DNA of 64,000 nt from the NCBI RefSeq assembly GCF_019929225.1, contig NZ_JAHZPA010000001.1:846240-910239 (forward strand), in the 5' to 3' direction. Made by a program: the position numbers and the translations under genes. Below, one piece after another: positions 53,046-61,963 of this stretch. A model generated the notes under the pieces. It saw only the letters and a program-made list of their open reading frames with translations, was not told the DNA's origin and made no database searches. How positions within the stretch are numbered: the first letter of the stretch is position 1; each line of letters starts with the position of its first letter. Origin of the DNA: Streptococcus sanguinis. GTDB taxonomy: Bacteria; Bacillota; Bacilli; Lactobacillales; Streptococcaceae.

Positions 53046-54191
53046 ATGACAAAATCAAAATTTCAACTGGTTGGGTCTCTTCTGCGCCCAGAAAATCTCC
53101 GCCAGTATAAAACAGAAATTGAGCACCGCGACGACATTCAATACCCCTTCTACGACAGCTTCCCAGGCTACCATGAGACGGAGACAGCTGACATCAAGGA
53201 GATTATCGCTGAGCAAAAGTCTAAGGGAATTGACATCCTGACGGATGGAGAATACTCTAAATCCATGTGGCATCTGGACTTTGTCTGGGGACTTAAGGGA
53301 ATCGAGCGCTACATTGCCGACCACGGCTATACCTTTAAGGACCACGACGGCGGGCAATATGAGACCCGCAAGGATATTGGTATCCGCATCACAGCACCAC
53401 TCTCTGGAAAAAATCATCACTTTATCGAGATTTATAAGCTAGTCAAGGAAGAGGCTGCTGGTGAAGATACTAAGCTGACTGTCTGGGGGCCAGCCCATGC
53501 TTATACTGAGTTAGCTGTCTTTGACCGCTTGGCTGGACCAGGACAAGTTTATGAGACCAATGAAGATTTGAAAAAAGGTTTGATACAGGCCTATAAGGAA
53601 TTTTTGTACGACTATAAGGCTGCTGGCGGACAGATTATCCAGTTTGACGACTGTCTATGGGAACTCTTTGACGAATCCAATCCTGCTAGCTTCTTTGCGG
53701 AGGGCAATGCTAGTCTGGCTGACCTGGCAGACGAGTTTGTCGCTATTAATAACGAAGTCGTAGACTACGCTCATGAGCTTGGACTGACTGTCTGGACCCA
53801 CAACTGCCGTGGTAACTACGAAAGCCGCTCTGCTGCTGAAGGTACCTACGAAGCTATCGCGGAAAAATTCCTGCGCGACCAACACTATGATCGCTACTTC
53901 CTAGAGTGGGATAGCGATGTAGCTGGTGATGTATCAGCCCTAGCAGCTTTGAAGGACAAGAATGCGGAAGTCGTTTTAGGACTGCTTTCCAGTAAGACGA
54001 CAGGCTTGGATGACGAAAAACGTGTCCTAGACCTCCTCGAGAAAGCAGCAACCGTTTTACCAAAAGAGCGACTCCTGCTCTCCCACCAATGTGGCTTCGC
54101 CTCTTGTGACTCTGGAAACGAACTCACTATTGAGCAACAATGGGCCAAAATCAAACAAGGCCAAGAAATCGCCCAGAAATTCTGGGGATAA
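53046..54191 (+). CDS. Cobalamin-independent methionine synthase-like protein (YxjG/H type)
   Basis: The 381-residue protein corresponds to the C-terminal half of MetE. It has GYHETETADIKEII and ILTDGEYSKSMWHLDFVWG, then zinc-ligand candidates His and Cys in WTHNCRGNYE and in LSHQCGFASCDSG near the end. It probably transfers a methyl group to homocysteine from an alternative donor. The MET box upstream supports a methionine role. The ribosome site is weak. Confidence 0.85.
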   Translation: MTKSKFQLVGSLLRPENLRQYKTEIEHRDDIQYPFYDSFPGYHETETADIKEIIAEQKSKGIDILTDGEYSKSMWHLDFVWGLKGIERYIADHGYTFKDHDGGQYETRKDIGIRITAPLSGKNHHFIEIYKLVKEEAAGEDTKLTVWGPAHAYTELAVFDRLAGPGQVYETNEDLKKGLIQAYKEFLYDYKAAGGQIIQFDDCLWELFDESNPASFFAEGNASLADLADEFVAINNEVVDYAHELGLTVWTHNCRGNYESRSAAEGTYEAIAEKFLRDQHYDRYFLEWDSDVAGDVSALAALKDKNAEVVLGLLSSKTTGLDDEKRVLDLLEKAATVLPKERLLLSHQCGFASCDSGNELTIEQQWAKIKQGQEIAQKFWG

Positions 54192-54196
54192 TGAGC

Positions 54197-54222
54197 AAAA
54201 AAAGCGGTGTGACCGCTTTTTT
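54197..54222 (+). terminator. Terminator of the methionine synthase-like gene
   Basis: AAAAAAGCGGT, loop GTG, ACCGCTTTTTT lies six bases after the stop codon and is perfect. Confidence 0.9.
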
Positions 54223-54315
54223 CTATGCTTTTAAAATCAATTTTGGGCTGAATTAGATTTCTTTGATGAACTCCAGTTTCATCTGCATCTGTTCAACATA
54301 TTAAATCTTGTAGTA

Positions 54316-55128
54316 TCAAGAAATTTCAATTCGCTTGAGCCAATTTTCGACCAAGGCCGTAAAGAGAGCCTCTTGATCTATCTGTGCATTATGGCCAGCA
54401 AGATCCATTACAGCATGAGTTGCTCTTGGATAATAGTGAGACAGCTGGGCTAACTGCTGGAAGCCCACGACTTGGTCTTGCTTTCCTGCTATAAAAAGGC
54501 TGGGCTTGTCATAGCCCTTTTCCTGTATCCCTTGATCCACTTCAAACGAAAAAGAATAGTTTTCTTGCAGCTTTTGGACAAAGGGAGCATTCATCATCTG
54601 AAGCCCTGCTAGGATTTCTTTTGCAAACCGTTGATAAGTTTCTTTAGTCTGTAAAACCGCTAAATCGACGAAATCTTTGCTTTTGCCTGCTAAATCAAAC
54701 CCAACGTCTCTAATTACCAGAGTATCTTTAGGCAAAATTCTTTCTTTCGGATTGGGTACAACTACTGGACAAATAAGCAGCAAACCATCAATCTCCGAAC
54801 TTTTCTTAGCCAAAATTCCTCGAGCAAGATAACCACCATAAGACTCTCCAGCTAAGAGAAAGCTGTGTCCGCCGATTACAGTTTCTATAAAGTTCAGGAG
54901 CATCTCTAAAATCGCATCTGCACTTGCAAAAGCAGGATTGGCATCAGACCTACCCATGCCAGGCAAATCTAAATAAATTCTTTTATAGCCAGCATGTTTC
55001 TCAAAAATAGGTTCCAAACATCCTTCCATCAATTCAGATGAACAGCCCAAACCATGAATTGCCAAGACTGGCTTTCCTTGACCAATCACTTTATAATATA
55101 ATTTATTTCCCTGATAAGTAAAAAACAT
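54316..55128 (-). CDS. Alpha/beta hydrolase
   Basis: The 270-residue protein has the oxyanion loop AIHGLGCSSELM, nucleophile motif LLAGESYGGYLARG (Ser near residue 97), an acid in FIAGKQDQVVG and His in DLAGHNAQID, so the triad is complete. It looks like a carboxylesterase or haloalkane-type enzyme; the substrate is unknown. The start at 55128 follows GGAGAAATA. Confidence 0.83.
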   Translation of the reverse strand: MFFTYQGNKLYYKVIGQGKPVLAIHGLGCSSELMEGCLEPIFEKHAGYKRIYLDLPGMGRSDANPAFASADAILEMLLNFIETVIGGHSFLLAGESYGGYLARGILAKKSSEIDGLLLICPVVVPNPKERILPKDTLVIRDVGFDLAGKSKDFVDLAVLQTKETYQRFAKEILAGLQMMNAPFVQKLQENYSFSFEVDQGIQEKGYDKPSLFIAGKQDQVVGFQQLAQLSHYYPRATHAVMDLAGHNAQIDQEALFTALVENWLKRIEIS

Positions 55129-55293
55129 TATTTCTCCAATCATACCTTAAAGACGCGTTTTGCTCGAGGTGGATCCTTTATCGAAACCAGTCAAAATAAT
55201 ATTATTTATGAGCCTAACAAATTATTCTTATCATCTACACCCCTCAAAGCTACTAGACAAACAAGCTTATTCTTTCTCCTTGATTTCAGAGCT

Positions 55294-55686
55294 TCATGCC
55301 TCATCACCAAATAACAAAGTGGATTTCTGCAAATAAGGATTGGGATACTTGACTAGCAGGTTACTTACAGCTGTTACCAAGTCTTTCTGCTCAGCTTGAC
55401 CGGATTGGTAACGAAGCAAAAGATGCATAAAATCTTCTTTTTCAGTTGTACTGGCTTTTTTCTTAAAATAGCCCCAAACATGCTGAAAGGCATTGCTGAC
55501 CTGACCACGATTTTCAGGCAGGGCTATCGCCTGATCAATCAAGTCTTGAACATGTGCTACTTCTACCGAGTCGCTTTTTAGATATTGGCGGATTTCCAGA
55601 TAGATCTTACTGGAGTGACTGAGAACCAGATATTTATTTCTAGCCCAAAGAGTCTGACATTGGGATATTTGGTTTGAATTTTCCAT
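55294..55686 (-). CDS. YbgA-like DUF1722 protein
   Basis: The 130-residue protein has the DUF1722 pattern: LWARNKYLVLSHSSKIY at the start, AFQHVWGYFKKKAS near residue 67 and YPNPYLQKSTLLFG near the end. Function is unknown; in other bacteria the domain is fused to or near photolyase-related proteins. Nothing in the neighbouring genes explains its role here. Confidence 0.85.
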   Translation of the reverse strand: MENSNQISQCQTLWARNKYLVLSHSSKIYLEIRQYLKSDSVEVAHVQDLIDQAIALPENRGQVSNAFQHVWGYFKKKASTTEKEDFMHLLLRYQSGQAEQKDLVTAVSNLLVKYPNPYLQKSTLLFGDEA

Positions 55687-55814
55687 GATTACTTTTCCTA
55701 CTGATTTTCAATTTCGAATTCTTCTCGTTTCGTCTACATCATTGCTCGCATCCTAGTAAGATAGAAAGCAAATTAAATAAGATTTGAATAGGTTTTCGAA
55801 GAGTATTAATCAAA

Positions 55815-55839
55815 ATCCCCAATCACATGACTGGGGAAT
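55815..55839 (-). terminator. Terminator of pheT
   Basis: On the minus strand ATTCCCCA, loop, TGGGGAT is followed by TTTGATT. It begins 6 bases after the pheT stop. Confidence 0.8.
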
Positions 55840-55845
55840 CGTTCA

Positions 55846-58251
55846 TTAACGCACCTCTGCGCCGAGTTTTTCGGTCAGAGATTTTTCGATTTTTTCCATG
55901 TATTTAGCCACTTCTTCGTCAGTCAGGCTAGCTTCTGGATTTTGGAAAGTCAGGCTGTAGGCCATGGATTTGAGTCCGACACCCAGCTTGTCTCCAGAGA
56001 AGATATCAAAGAGCTTAATATCAGTCAAGCGCTTCACACCAGCTGCTTGGATTGCATCAAGGACCTCTTGGTGAGTGATTTCAGCCTTGAGCAAGAGGGC
56101 CACATCACGGCTGACAGCTGGGAATTTAGTGATTTCCGTAAATGGCTGGGCTGGCTGGAGCTGCTCTTCGATAGCAGACAGGTTGAGCTCAGCTACATAA
56201 GTTTCAGGAATATCGTAAGCCTTGGATGTCGCAGGATGGACTTGGCCGACAAAGCCGACAGGCTGGCCATTGATAGAGATTAAAGCAGTCCGACCGGGAT
56301 GCAAACTCTTAATCTGGCTGCTAGCCGCGTATTCAGCTGTCAAGCCCAACTTATCAAAGAGTGCTTCTACCACTCCTTTGGCATAGAAGAAATCAACTGC
56401 TACTGGTTTGGTCTGGAAGTCTTTTTCATTAACCAGACCTGTCAAAGCAAAGGCAAAGCTATTGATTTCATTTGGCAGTTCTTCCTTAGGATTGTCAGTC
56501 TGCTCAAAGACCTTTCCAATCTCATAGAGGGCTAGATTCTTATTTTTACGAGCTACATTGTAGGCTAGGGAGTCCAAAATGCCAGAAACCATGTTCTGAC
56601 GAAGAACAGAGCGCTCCACTGTCATCGGCCACATGAGCTCAGTCAAGTTACTAGGATTGAGAGTGAACTCAATCGCCTTTTCTGGCGTCGTCAAAGCATA
56701 GGTGATGATTTCTGTCAGCCCAGCTCCTTCTGCCAAGGTCCGTACTTGTCGGCGCAGTTGCTGCGTTGCAGTCAATTCACCAGCAGTCCCGTCATCTTTT
56801 GGCAGGCTAGCTGGCAATTTGTCATAGCCATAAATGCGAGCAATTTCTTCATAAAGGTCCGCTTCGATTGAAATATCCCAGCGACGGCGAGGCACGCTGA
56901 CAGTGAACTGTTCTGCATTTCCTGACAAGCCAAAGCCAAGTCTGCGAAAGACATCCACAATATCTGTATAAAGCAAGTCTGTTCCCAAAACTCGGTTGAC
57001 ATCCGCAAGACTGGACACCACTTCTACATCGCTAGTATCCAAGCTGCCAGTGGATACAATCCCAGCCTGAACAGTCGCTCCTGCCAAGTCCGCAATCATA
57101 CTTGCTGCCGCATCCAAAGCTTCATTAACAGTTGCCACGTTGATCCCTTTTTCAAAGCGGGAAGATGATTCCGAGCGCAGGTTAAGGCGACCGCTGGTCT
57201 TGCGAATTGATTTACCATCAAAGACAGCTGCTTCCAGAACAACACGAGTGGACTGGCCAGAGATTTCCGTCGCTGCTCCGCCCATGACACCAGCCAAAGC
57301 CACTGGCTTATCTGCCACAGTGATGACTAGGTCGCTCACTTCCAGCTCTCGCTCTTCGCCATCCAATGTCACCAGTTTTTCACCAGCACGCGCTTCCCGG
57401 ACGACAATCTGGTCGCCCTCAAACGTATCCAGATCAAAGGCATGCATAGGCTGACCAAAGTAGAGCAGGATGTAGTTGGTCACGTCCACTACATTGTTAA
57501 TCGGACGGATTCCTTCGTTCATGAGGAGATTTTGCAGCCACTGAGGACTTGGGGCAATAGTGACATTTTCCAAGATACGAGCCGCATAGTAAGGGGCTTT
57601 CTCGGTCTCAAGGGCAACTGAAAGACTGTCCGCTGCCTGCTTTTCATTTTCCACTAGCGGAAAATCTTTGAAATGTACTGACTTGTCATATATGGCAGCC
57701 ACTTCATGAGCCACCCCACGCATAGACAGAGCATCAGCTCGGTTTGGTGTGATAGAAAGCTCGATAATCTCATCGTCCAAGTCCAGATAAGAGAAGACTT
57801 CCTCACCTGGCACTGCTTCTTCAGGCAGGATTTGAATGCCATCCGCAAATTCCTTTGGCACAACAGAATCAGAAATGCCCAGCTCCCCCAGAGAGCAGAT
57901 CATGCCCAGTGACTCCAAGCCACGGATTTTTCCTTTTTTAATCTTATAATTGTCCGCAATGCGAGCACCTGGCAAAGCTACCATGACCTTGATGCCTTCA
58001 CAGACATTCGGAGCACCACAGACAATCTGACGGTTCTCCTCTTCTCCGACATTGACTTGACAAACATGCAGGTGGGTATCAGGAACATCCTCACACGATA
58101 CCACCTCGCCAACGACAATTTTTGACAGGCCAGCAGCTGGTGAAGTCACACCTTCTACTTCAATTCCTGTCGTTGACATTTTCTCAGCCAGCTCAGCGCT
58201 CGCCACATCAATGTCTACTAACTCTTTTAACCACTTATAACTTATTAGCAT
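55846..58251 (-). CDS. pheT: Phenylalanine-tRNA ligase beta subunit
   Basis: The 801-residue protein has an N-terminal tRNA-binding domain ([21 protein letters not shown]), B3/B4 editing domain, B5 domain, and the C-terminal FDX-ACB anticodon-binding domain ([16 protein letters not shown]). With PheS it charges tRNA-Phe. A GNAT gene and a 245-base gap separate it from pheS, but all three lie on one strand. The length is normal. Confidence 0.96.
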   Translation of the reverse strand: MLISYKWLKELVDIDVASAELAEKMSTTGIEVEGVTSPAAGLSKIVVGEVVSCEDVPDTHLHVCQVNVGEEENRQIVCGAPNVCEGIKVMVALPGARIADNYKIKKGKIRGLESLGMICSLGELGISDSVVPKEFADGIQILPEEAVPGEEVFSYLDLDDEIIELSITPNRADALSMRGVAHEVAAIYDKSVHFKDFPLVENEKQAADSLSVALETEKAPYYAARILENVTIAPSPQWLQNLLMNEGIRPINNVVDVTNYILLYFGQPMHAFDLDTFEGDQIVVREARAGEKLVTLDGEERELEVSDLVITVADKPVALAGVMGGAATEISGQSTRVVLEAAVFDGKSIRKTSGRLNLRSESSSRFEKGINVATVNEALDAAASMIADLAGATVQAGIVSTGSLDTSDVEVVSSLADVNRVLGTDLLYTDIVDVFRRLGFGLSGNAEQFTVSVPRRRWDISIEADLYEEIARIYGYDKLPASLPKDDGTAGELTATQQLRRQVRTLAEGAGLTEIITYALTTPEKAIEFTLNPSNLTELMWPMTVERSVLRQNMVSGILDSLAYNVARKNKNLALYEIGKVFEQTDNPKEELPNEINSFAFALTGLVNEKDFQTKPVAVDFFYAKGVVEALFDKLGLTAEYAASSQIKSLHPGRTALISINGQPVGFVGQVHPATSKAYDIPETYVAELNLSAIEEQLQPAQPFTEITKFPAVSRDVALLLKAEITHQEVLDAIQAAGVKRLTDIKLFDIFSGDKLGVGLKSMAYSLTFQNPEASLTDEEVAKYMEKIEKSLTEKLGAEVR

Positions 58252-58292
58252 ATTTAAAATACCAAGGGCGTCAAAAACGACTGAAAAACAGG

Positions 58293-58328
58293 AGATTTGC
58301 TAAACATTCGACGAATGATCGCAAATCT
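58293..58328. repeat. Inverted repeat in the pheT leader
   Basis: AGATTTGC and GCAAATCT flank an inner CATTCG/CGAATG pair, forming a two-part hairpin of 14 pairs. The plus strand continues with CTTTTTT, the minus with CTGTTTTT. It lies 40 bases before the pheT start. Role unknown. Confidence 0.6.
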
Positions 58329-58398
58329 ATCTTTTTTCGAGTTTTTAGCCCGGGTTCAATTCCTTTCTCTATTCTATCGCTAAGGAACTTGACCGACC

Positions 58399-58453
58399 AA
58401 ATTTTAGAGATTTGTATGAAATCCTGATTTCAGAAACAAATCATCTAAATTTA
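58399..58453. repeat. Long imperfect palindrome in the pheT-GNAT gap
   Basis: A 55-base near-palindrome with inner arms TGAAATC/GATTTCA, middle arms GATTTGT/ACAAATC and outer AAATTT arms. It may be a small mobile repeat or a regulatory fold. I cannot assign it to a known streptococcal repeat family. Confidence 0.55.
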
Positions 58454-58496
58454 AAGCTTTTAGGTCGTATCATTTCCTCTCTTTAAATTTTCTTGT

Positions 58497-59006
58497 TTAT
58501 TTCAATTTCTTGCGCAGCAGCCAGTCTGTGTCTACTGTCTCACCAGTGATATAGTCGTGCTGGCTGAATTTTTCAAAGCCGTATTTGAAGTAAAAATCTT
58601 GAGCTCTAAAATTCTTCTCCCAGACGCCCAGCCAGACCCAGTCAAAACCTCGTTTTTTGGCTTCTTCCAAGGCAAATTCAAACATTTCCTTGCCTAATCC
58701 CTGACCATGATAGGCTTTCAAAACGTAAATTCGCTGAACCTCAAAGGCCTGTGGCAGTTCTTGCTCTGTTTGAGCCTGTCCCCAGTTTACCTTGAGAAAA
58801 CCAGCAATTTCACCGCCTTTGACAACAAAATAAGTCTCTGACTCAGGGTCTGCCAGTTCCTTTTCGATAGTTGCAAGCGACAGCTCATTGTCAAAATAAT
58901 GAGCCATATCAGCTTCCTTGATAAATGGGCCAAAGGTTTCTTGATAGGTTGCGACTTCCAACTCTCGCAGGATGTTCGCTTCTTCTTTCTTGACTCTGAC
59001 TAGCAT
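58497..59006 (-). CDS. GNAT family N-acetyltransferase between pheS and pheT
   Basis: The 169-residue protein has the acetyl-CoA motif IYVLKAYHGQGLGKEMFEFA near residue 95 and FRAQDFYFKYGFEKFSQHDY near the end. Its position between pheS and pheT is also known in pneumococcus. It may acetylate a small molecule such as an amine; the target is unknown. It shares the pheS transcript. Confidence 0.9.
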   Translation of the reverse strand: MLVRVKKEEANILRELEVATYQETFGPFIKEADMAHYFDNELSLATIEKELADPESETYFVVKGGEIAGFLKVNWGQAQTEQELPQAFEVQRIYVLKAYHGQGLGKEMFEFALEEAKKRGFDWVWLGVWEKNFRAQDFYFKYGFEKFSQHDYITGETVDTDWLLRKKLK

Positions 59007-59051
59007 ACTGCACTCCTTTCTCAGAAAAGCTGCATCTATGAATACAGGTTT

Positions 59052-60101
59052 CTACTTAAACTGCTGAGAAAAACGAATATCTCCTTGGTAGAAGCCACGA
59101 ATGTCGTTGATACCGTAGCGGAGCATAGCTACCCGCTCTTGGCCAAGACCAAAGGCAAATCCAGAGTATTTCTCTGCATCAATGCCGCTCATTTCCAACA
59201 CGCGCGGATGCACCATACCAGCTCCCATAATCTCAATCCAGCCGGTCTTCTTGCAGACATTACAGCCGGCGCCGCCACACTTAAAGCAGGAAACATCCAC
59301 TTCAACAGATGGTTCAGTGAATGGAAAGTAAGATGGACGCAGACGGATACTGCGGTCTTCACCGAACATCTTCTGGACAATTAGCTGCAGCGTTCCTTGC
59401 AGGTTTGCCATGGAAATATTTTCTCCAACCACCAAGCCTTCAATCTGATGGAACTGGTGTGAGTGAGTCGCATCATCGGTATCCCGGCGGAAAACGCGCC
59501 CTGGTGAGATCATCTTGAGTGGCCCTTTAGAAAAGTCATGAGCATCCATAGCTCGCGCCTGCACCGGACTGGTGTGGGTTCTGAGCAGAATCTCCTCTGT
59601 AATGTAGAAAGTGTCCTGCATATCCCGTGCTGGGTGGTCCTTAGGCAGATTCATCCGCTCAAAGTTGTAATAGTCCTTCTCCACTTCAAAGCCGTCCACG
59701 ACCTGATAGCCCATCCCGATGAAGATATCTTCAATTTCTTCACTAGTCTGGCTAAGAATATGACGGTTCCCAACCGGAATTTGACGGCCTGGCAGGGTCA
59801 CATCCAAGGATTCCTCAGCCAGTTTCAGAGCTACTAATTGCTCTTCCATCTCTTGAGCAGTCTTTTCAAAGGCTGCTGTCAGAATATCACGCGCTTCATT
59901 GACATGCTTACCGATAATCGGCCGCATTTCAGCTGAAATATCCTTCATCCCTTTCAGGACTTCAGTCAGCGACCCCTTCTTACCCAAGACTGCTACACGC
60001 AAGTCCTGCAGTTCCTTTTGATTCTCAGCCTTGAGCTGCTTGAGAGAAGCTAGAGTCTCTTCACGCAGGCTTTTTAGTTGTTCTTCAATCGTTTTCGTCA
60101 T
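59052..60101 (-). CDS. pheS: Phenylalanine-tRNA ligase alpha subunit
   Basis: The 349-residue protein has the N-terminal coiled coil and the class II synthetase core: [14 protein letters not shown] near residue 190, [24 protein letters not shown] near 217 (motif 2) and [15 protein letters not shown] (motif 3) near 320. I start it at 60101, where GGAGGGAAA precedes ATG; upstream in-frame codons belong to the T-box leader. The T-box at 60107-60312 controls it. Confidence 0.96.
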   Translation of the reverse strand: MTKTIEEQLKSLREETLASLKQLKAENQKELQDLRVAVLGKKGSLTEVLKGMKDISAEMRPIIGKHVNEARDILTAAFEKTAQEMEEQLVALKLAEESLDVTLPGRQIPVGNRHILSQTSEEIEDIFIGMGYQVVDGFEVEKDYYNFERMNLPKDHPARDMQDTFYITEEILLRTHTSPVQARAMDAHDFSKGPLKMISPGRVFRRDTDDATHSHQFHQIEGLVVGENISMANLQGTLQLIVQKMFGEDRSIRLRPSYFPFTEPSVEVDVSCFKCGGAGCNVCKKTGWIEIMGAGMVHPRVLEMSGIDAEKYSGFAFGLGQERVAMLRYGINDIRGFYQGDIRFSQQFK

Positions 60102-60106
60102 TTTCC

Positions 60107-60312
60107 CTCCAAAATAAAAAAGCGCGCCAATCTCCATAAGCGGAGCGTTGACACGCGGTACCATCCGTTTTTTATCTGGCAAGCCAGACCTTACTTATCA
60201 ATCCTAGAGCAAGTGAATTCGCCTAGCTTTCATCTAGAGAGCTTTCAGTCGCTGGCTCCCCTCCCTGTTAAACTTCCCCTAGGTTACTGGTCTTGCGGAT
60301 TGCTATTTAATT
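60107..60312 (-). ncRNA. T-box riboswitch, Phe type (pheST leader)
   Basis: The minus strand holds a stem I region with specifier candidate TTC (Phe) in GAATTCACTTG, a stem III near 60176-60192 (GTCTGGC..GCCAGAT), the T-box core GATGGTACCGCG at 60154-60165 and a terminator hairpin (AACGCTCC..GGAG..GCGCGC followed by TTTTTTATTTT). Uncharged tRNA-Phe would stabilise the antiterminator and allow pheS transcription. Confidence 0.88.
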
Positions 60313-60319
60313 ATATTTC

Positions 60320-60348
60320 ATTCTAACAGATTTCTAAACATTTCGCAA
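60320..60348 (-). promoter_or_regulatory. Promoter of the pheS T-box transcript
   Basis: TTGCGA and TAGAAT are 17 bases apart on the minus strand, just upstream of the T-box. Confidence 0.7.
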
Positions 60349-60391
60349 GCTAAGTTAAAGAATTTACAAGAAGAGACTATCGAGAAAAAGA

Positions 60392-60411
60392 AGCCTGTGA
60401 AACAACAGACT
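60392..60411 (-). terminator. Terminator of trpX
   Basis: On the minus strand AGTCTGT, loop, ACAGGCT is followed by TCTTTTTCTC. It begins 11 bases after the trpX stop and shows that no permease or ATPase gene follows in the transcript. Confidence 0.75.
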
Positions 60412-60421
60412 CCCTTTTTTT

Positions 60422-61429
60422 CTATTTAATCACTTGTCCTGCTTCTTTCAGAACATCTCCTGGCACAGTAATGTCAAGTTCTTTCGCATTTTTGGTATTG
60501 ATAACAGATTTACCTGTGTCAAAAATATCTACTGCAGTATCAGCAGGTTTGGCACCTTTAAGAACTTTAGCCGCCATTTTACCAGTCGCAACACCTAGGT
60601 CATACTGGTCTACAACAACAGAGGCAAGGCCTCCTTCTTCTACCATGGCTGTCGCACTTGGATAAATTGGTTTCTTAGCTTCTTTATTGCTGGACACAAC
60701 TGTCGCAAAAGCTGAAGCAATGGTATTGTCAATTGGAATCCATATAGCATCAACCTTGCCAGTCATGACATTCATGGTTGAAGCAATTTCATTGGTTGAA
60801 GGAACAGAGTATTCCTCTACCTTGTAGCCTGCCTCTTCAGCTAATTTTTTGAACTCTTCCACTTGAGTTTTAGAGTTGTCTTCGCTGCTAGAGTAGAGCG
60901 CACCGATAGTCTTGACATCTGGGGTCAATTTTTTAATCAGCTCTAGCTGTTGCTTGGCTGGATTGCGGTCAGAGACACCAGTGATATTGCCACCTGGCTT
61001 GTCCAGATTTTTCACTAGGTTTGCTCCGACTGGATCTGTGATAGCTCCCATGACAATAGGCTTGTCCTTAGTAGCTGCAGCCAGTCCTTGGGCAGACGGA
61101 GTTGCAATACCAATCAGCACATCGTTGTCATTGGAGACTAGCTGTTTGCTCATAGTAGAGACCTTACTCTGATCGCCCTCAGCATTCATAAAGTCAATCT
61201 TAATCTTGTCTCCCTTATAGCCTTCCTCAGCCAAACCATCCTGAATCCCCTTGTAAATCAAATCCAGCGAAGGATGGCTGACATACTGCAGCACGCCAAC
61301 CTTGACCGTCTGACTGTCGCTGCTAGTCTTTGTGGTATTACCTTTGCTGTTCAAGCTGGAATAGACAATCCCACCGATTGCCAAAACGGCCAGAAGGCCT
61401 AAGATAGTCATTAATCGTTTATTTTTCAT
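60422..61429 (-). CDS. trpX: Tryptophan ABC transporter substrate-binding protein (TrpX-like)
   Basis: The 335-residue protein belongs to the ABC_sub_bind family: YVSHPSLDLIYKGIQDGLAEEG near residue 49, TPSAQGLAAATKDKPIVMGAITDPVGA and DRNPAKQQLELIKKL are TrpX patterns. The N-terminus is a membrane anchor (residues 8-26) without lipobox Cys. A Trp-type T-box precedes it. In other streptococci trpX is followed by trpY and trpZ; here a terminator follows, so the partner genes must be elsewhere. Confidence 0.88.
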   Translation of the reverse strand: MKNKRLMTILGLLAVLAIGGIVYSSLNSKGNTTKTSSDSQTVKVGVLQYVSHPSLDLIYKGIQDGLAEEGYKGDKIKIDFMNAEGDQSKVSTMSKQLVSNDNDVLIGIATPSAQGLAAATKDKPIVMGAITDPVGANLVKNLDKPGGNITGVSDRNPAKQQLELIKKLTPDVKTIGALYSSSEDNSKTQVEEFKKLAEEAGYKVEEYSVPSTNEIASTMNVMTGKVDAIWIPIDNTIASAFATVVSSNKEAKKPIYPSATAMVEEGGLASVVVDQYDLGVATGKMAAKVLKGAKPADTAVDIFDTGKSVINTKNAKELDITVPGDVLKEAGQVIK

Positions 61430-61499
61430 GTTCTTTCTCCATTTCTATATTTTATAATTTTTCTGTTTAATCCCTAGGGACGCCATCGTTTAAACATAG

Positions 61500-61779
61500 G
61501 CAATTCTCCTTGTTTTTTATAATAAGCAACAAAAAATCCTCACACAGGTATTCTGTGTGAGGGCGTAAATCGCGGTGCCACCTCAATTATGGAAAAATAG
61601 CTAGTATTCTCCATATCTCTGTCTTGTCATCAAACAAGCTGCACTGTAAGGTGTGCCAACCGAATTCTTATTGTTTCAAATTCATTTCTATCAATTAGCC
61701 CAATTTCGTAAAGATTTGCTGCTCATTTCCACCAACCACAAGCTCGCTAAAAACAAATTCATCTACTACTTTTCTAATT
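61500..61779 (-). ncRNA. T-box riboswitch, Trp type (trpX leader)
   Basis: The minus strand shows the T-box core GAGGTGGCACCGCG at 61571-61584, a stem III hairpin at about 61590-61615 (ATATGGAG..CTTTTCCATAAT), and a terminator (CCTCACACAG..CTGTGTGAGG followed by TTTTTTG, 61531-61562). A TGG triplet in the stem I loop region (61700-61702, ACGAAATTGGGCT) is the likely specifier for Trp. Low charged tRNA-Trp would induce trpX. Confidence 0.85.
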
Positions 61780-61785
61780 TCCTAT

Positions 61786-61814
61786 ATTTTAAGTTTTTCC
61801 TGAAAGGATGTCAA
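61786..61814 (-). promoter_or_regulatory. trpX promoter
   Basis: TTGACA and TAAAAT are exactly 17 bases apart on the minus strand, a near-consensus promoter giving a leader of about 350 bases with the T-box. Confidence 0.85.
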
Positions 61815-61926
61815 GACCTTTTTGAAAATTTTTATAAAATGTTCGGATTTGGTTTATAGAGGCAGTTATAGGCAAAAATTAAATTGCTTTTTGGCGAGAC
61901 TTTAGAAGCTTTTAGCTTGGTTTTTT

Positions 61927-61935
61927 GTTATAATT
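61927..61935 (+). promoter_or_regulatory. fbpA/rqcH promoter (extended -10)
   Basis: TGTTATAAT on the plus strand lies about 30 bases before the gene start, with a ribosome site CAAGGAG in between. No clear -35 is seen. Confidence 0.6.
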
Positions 61936-61963
61936 TTCTGTAGCAACTTTCAAGGAGAAAAAC

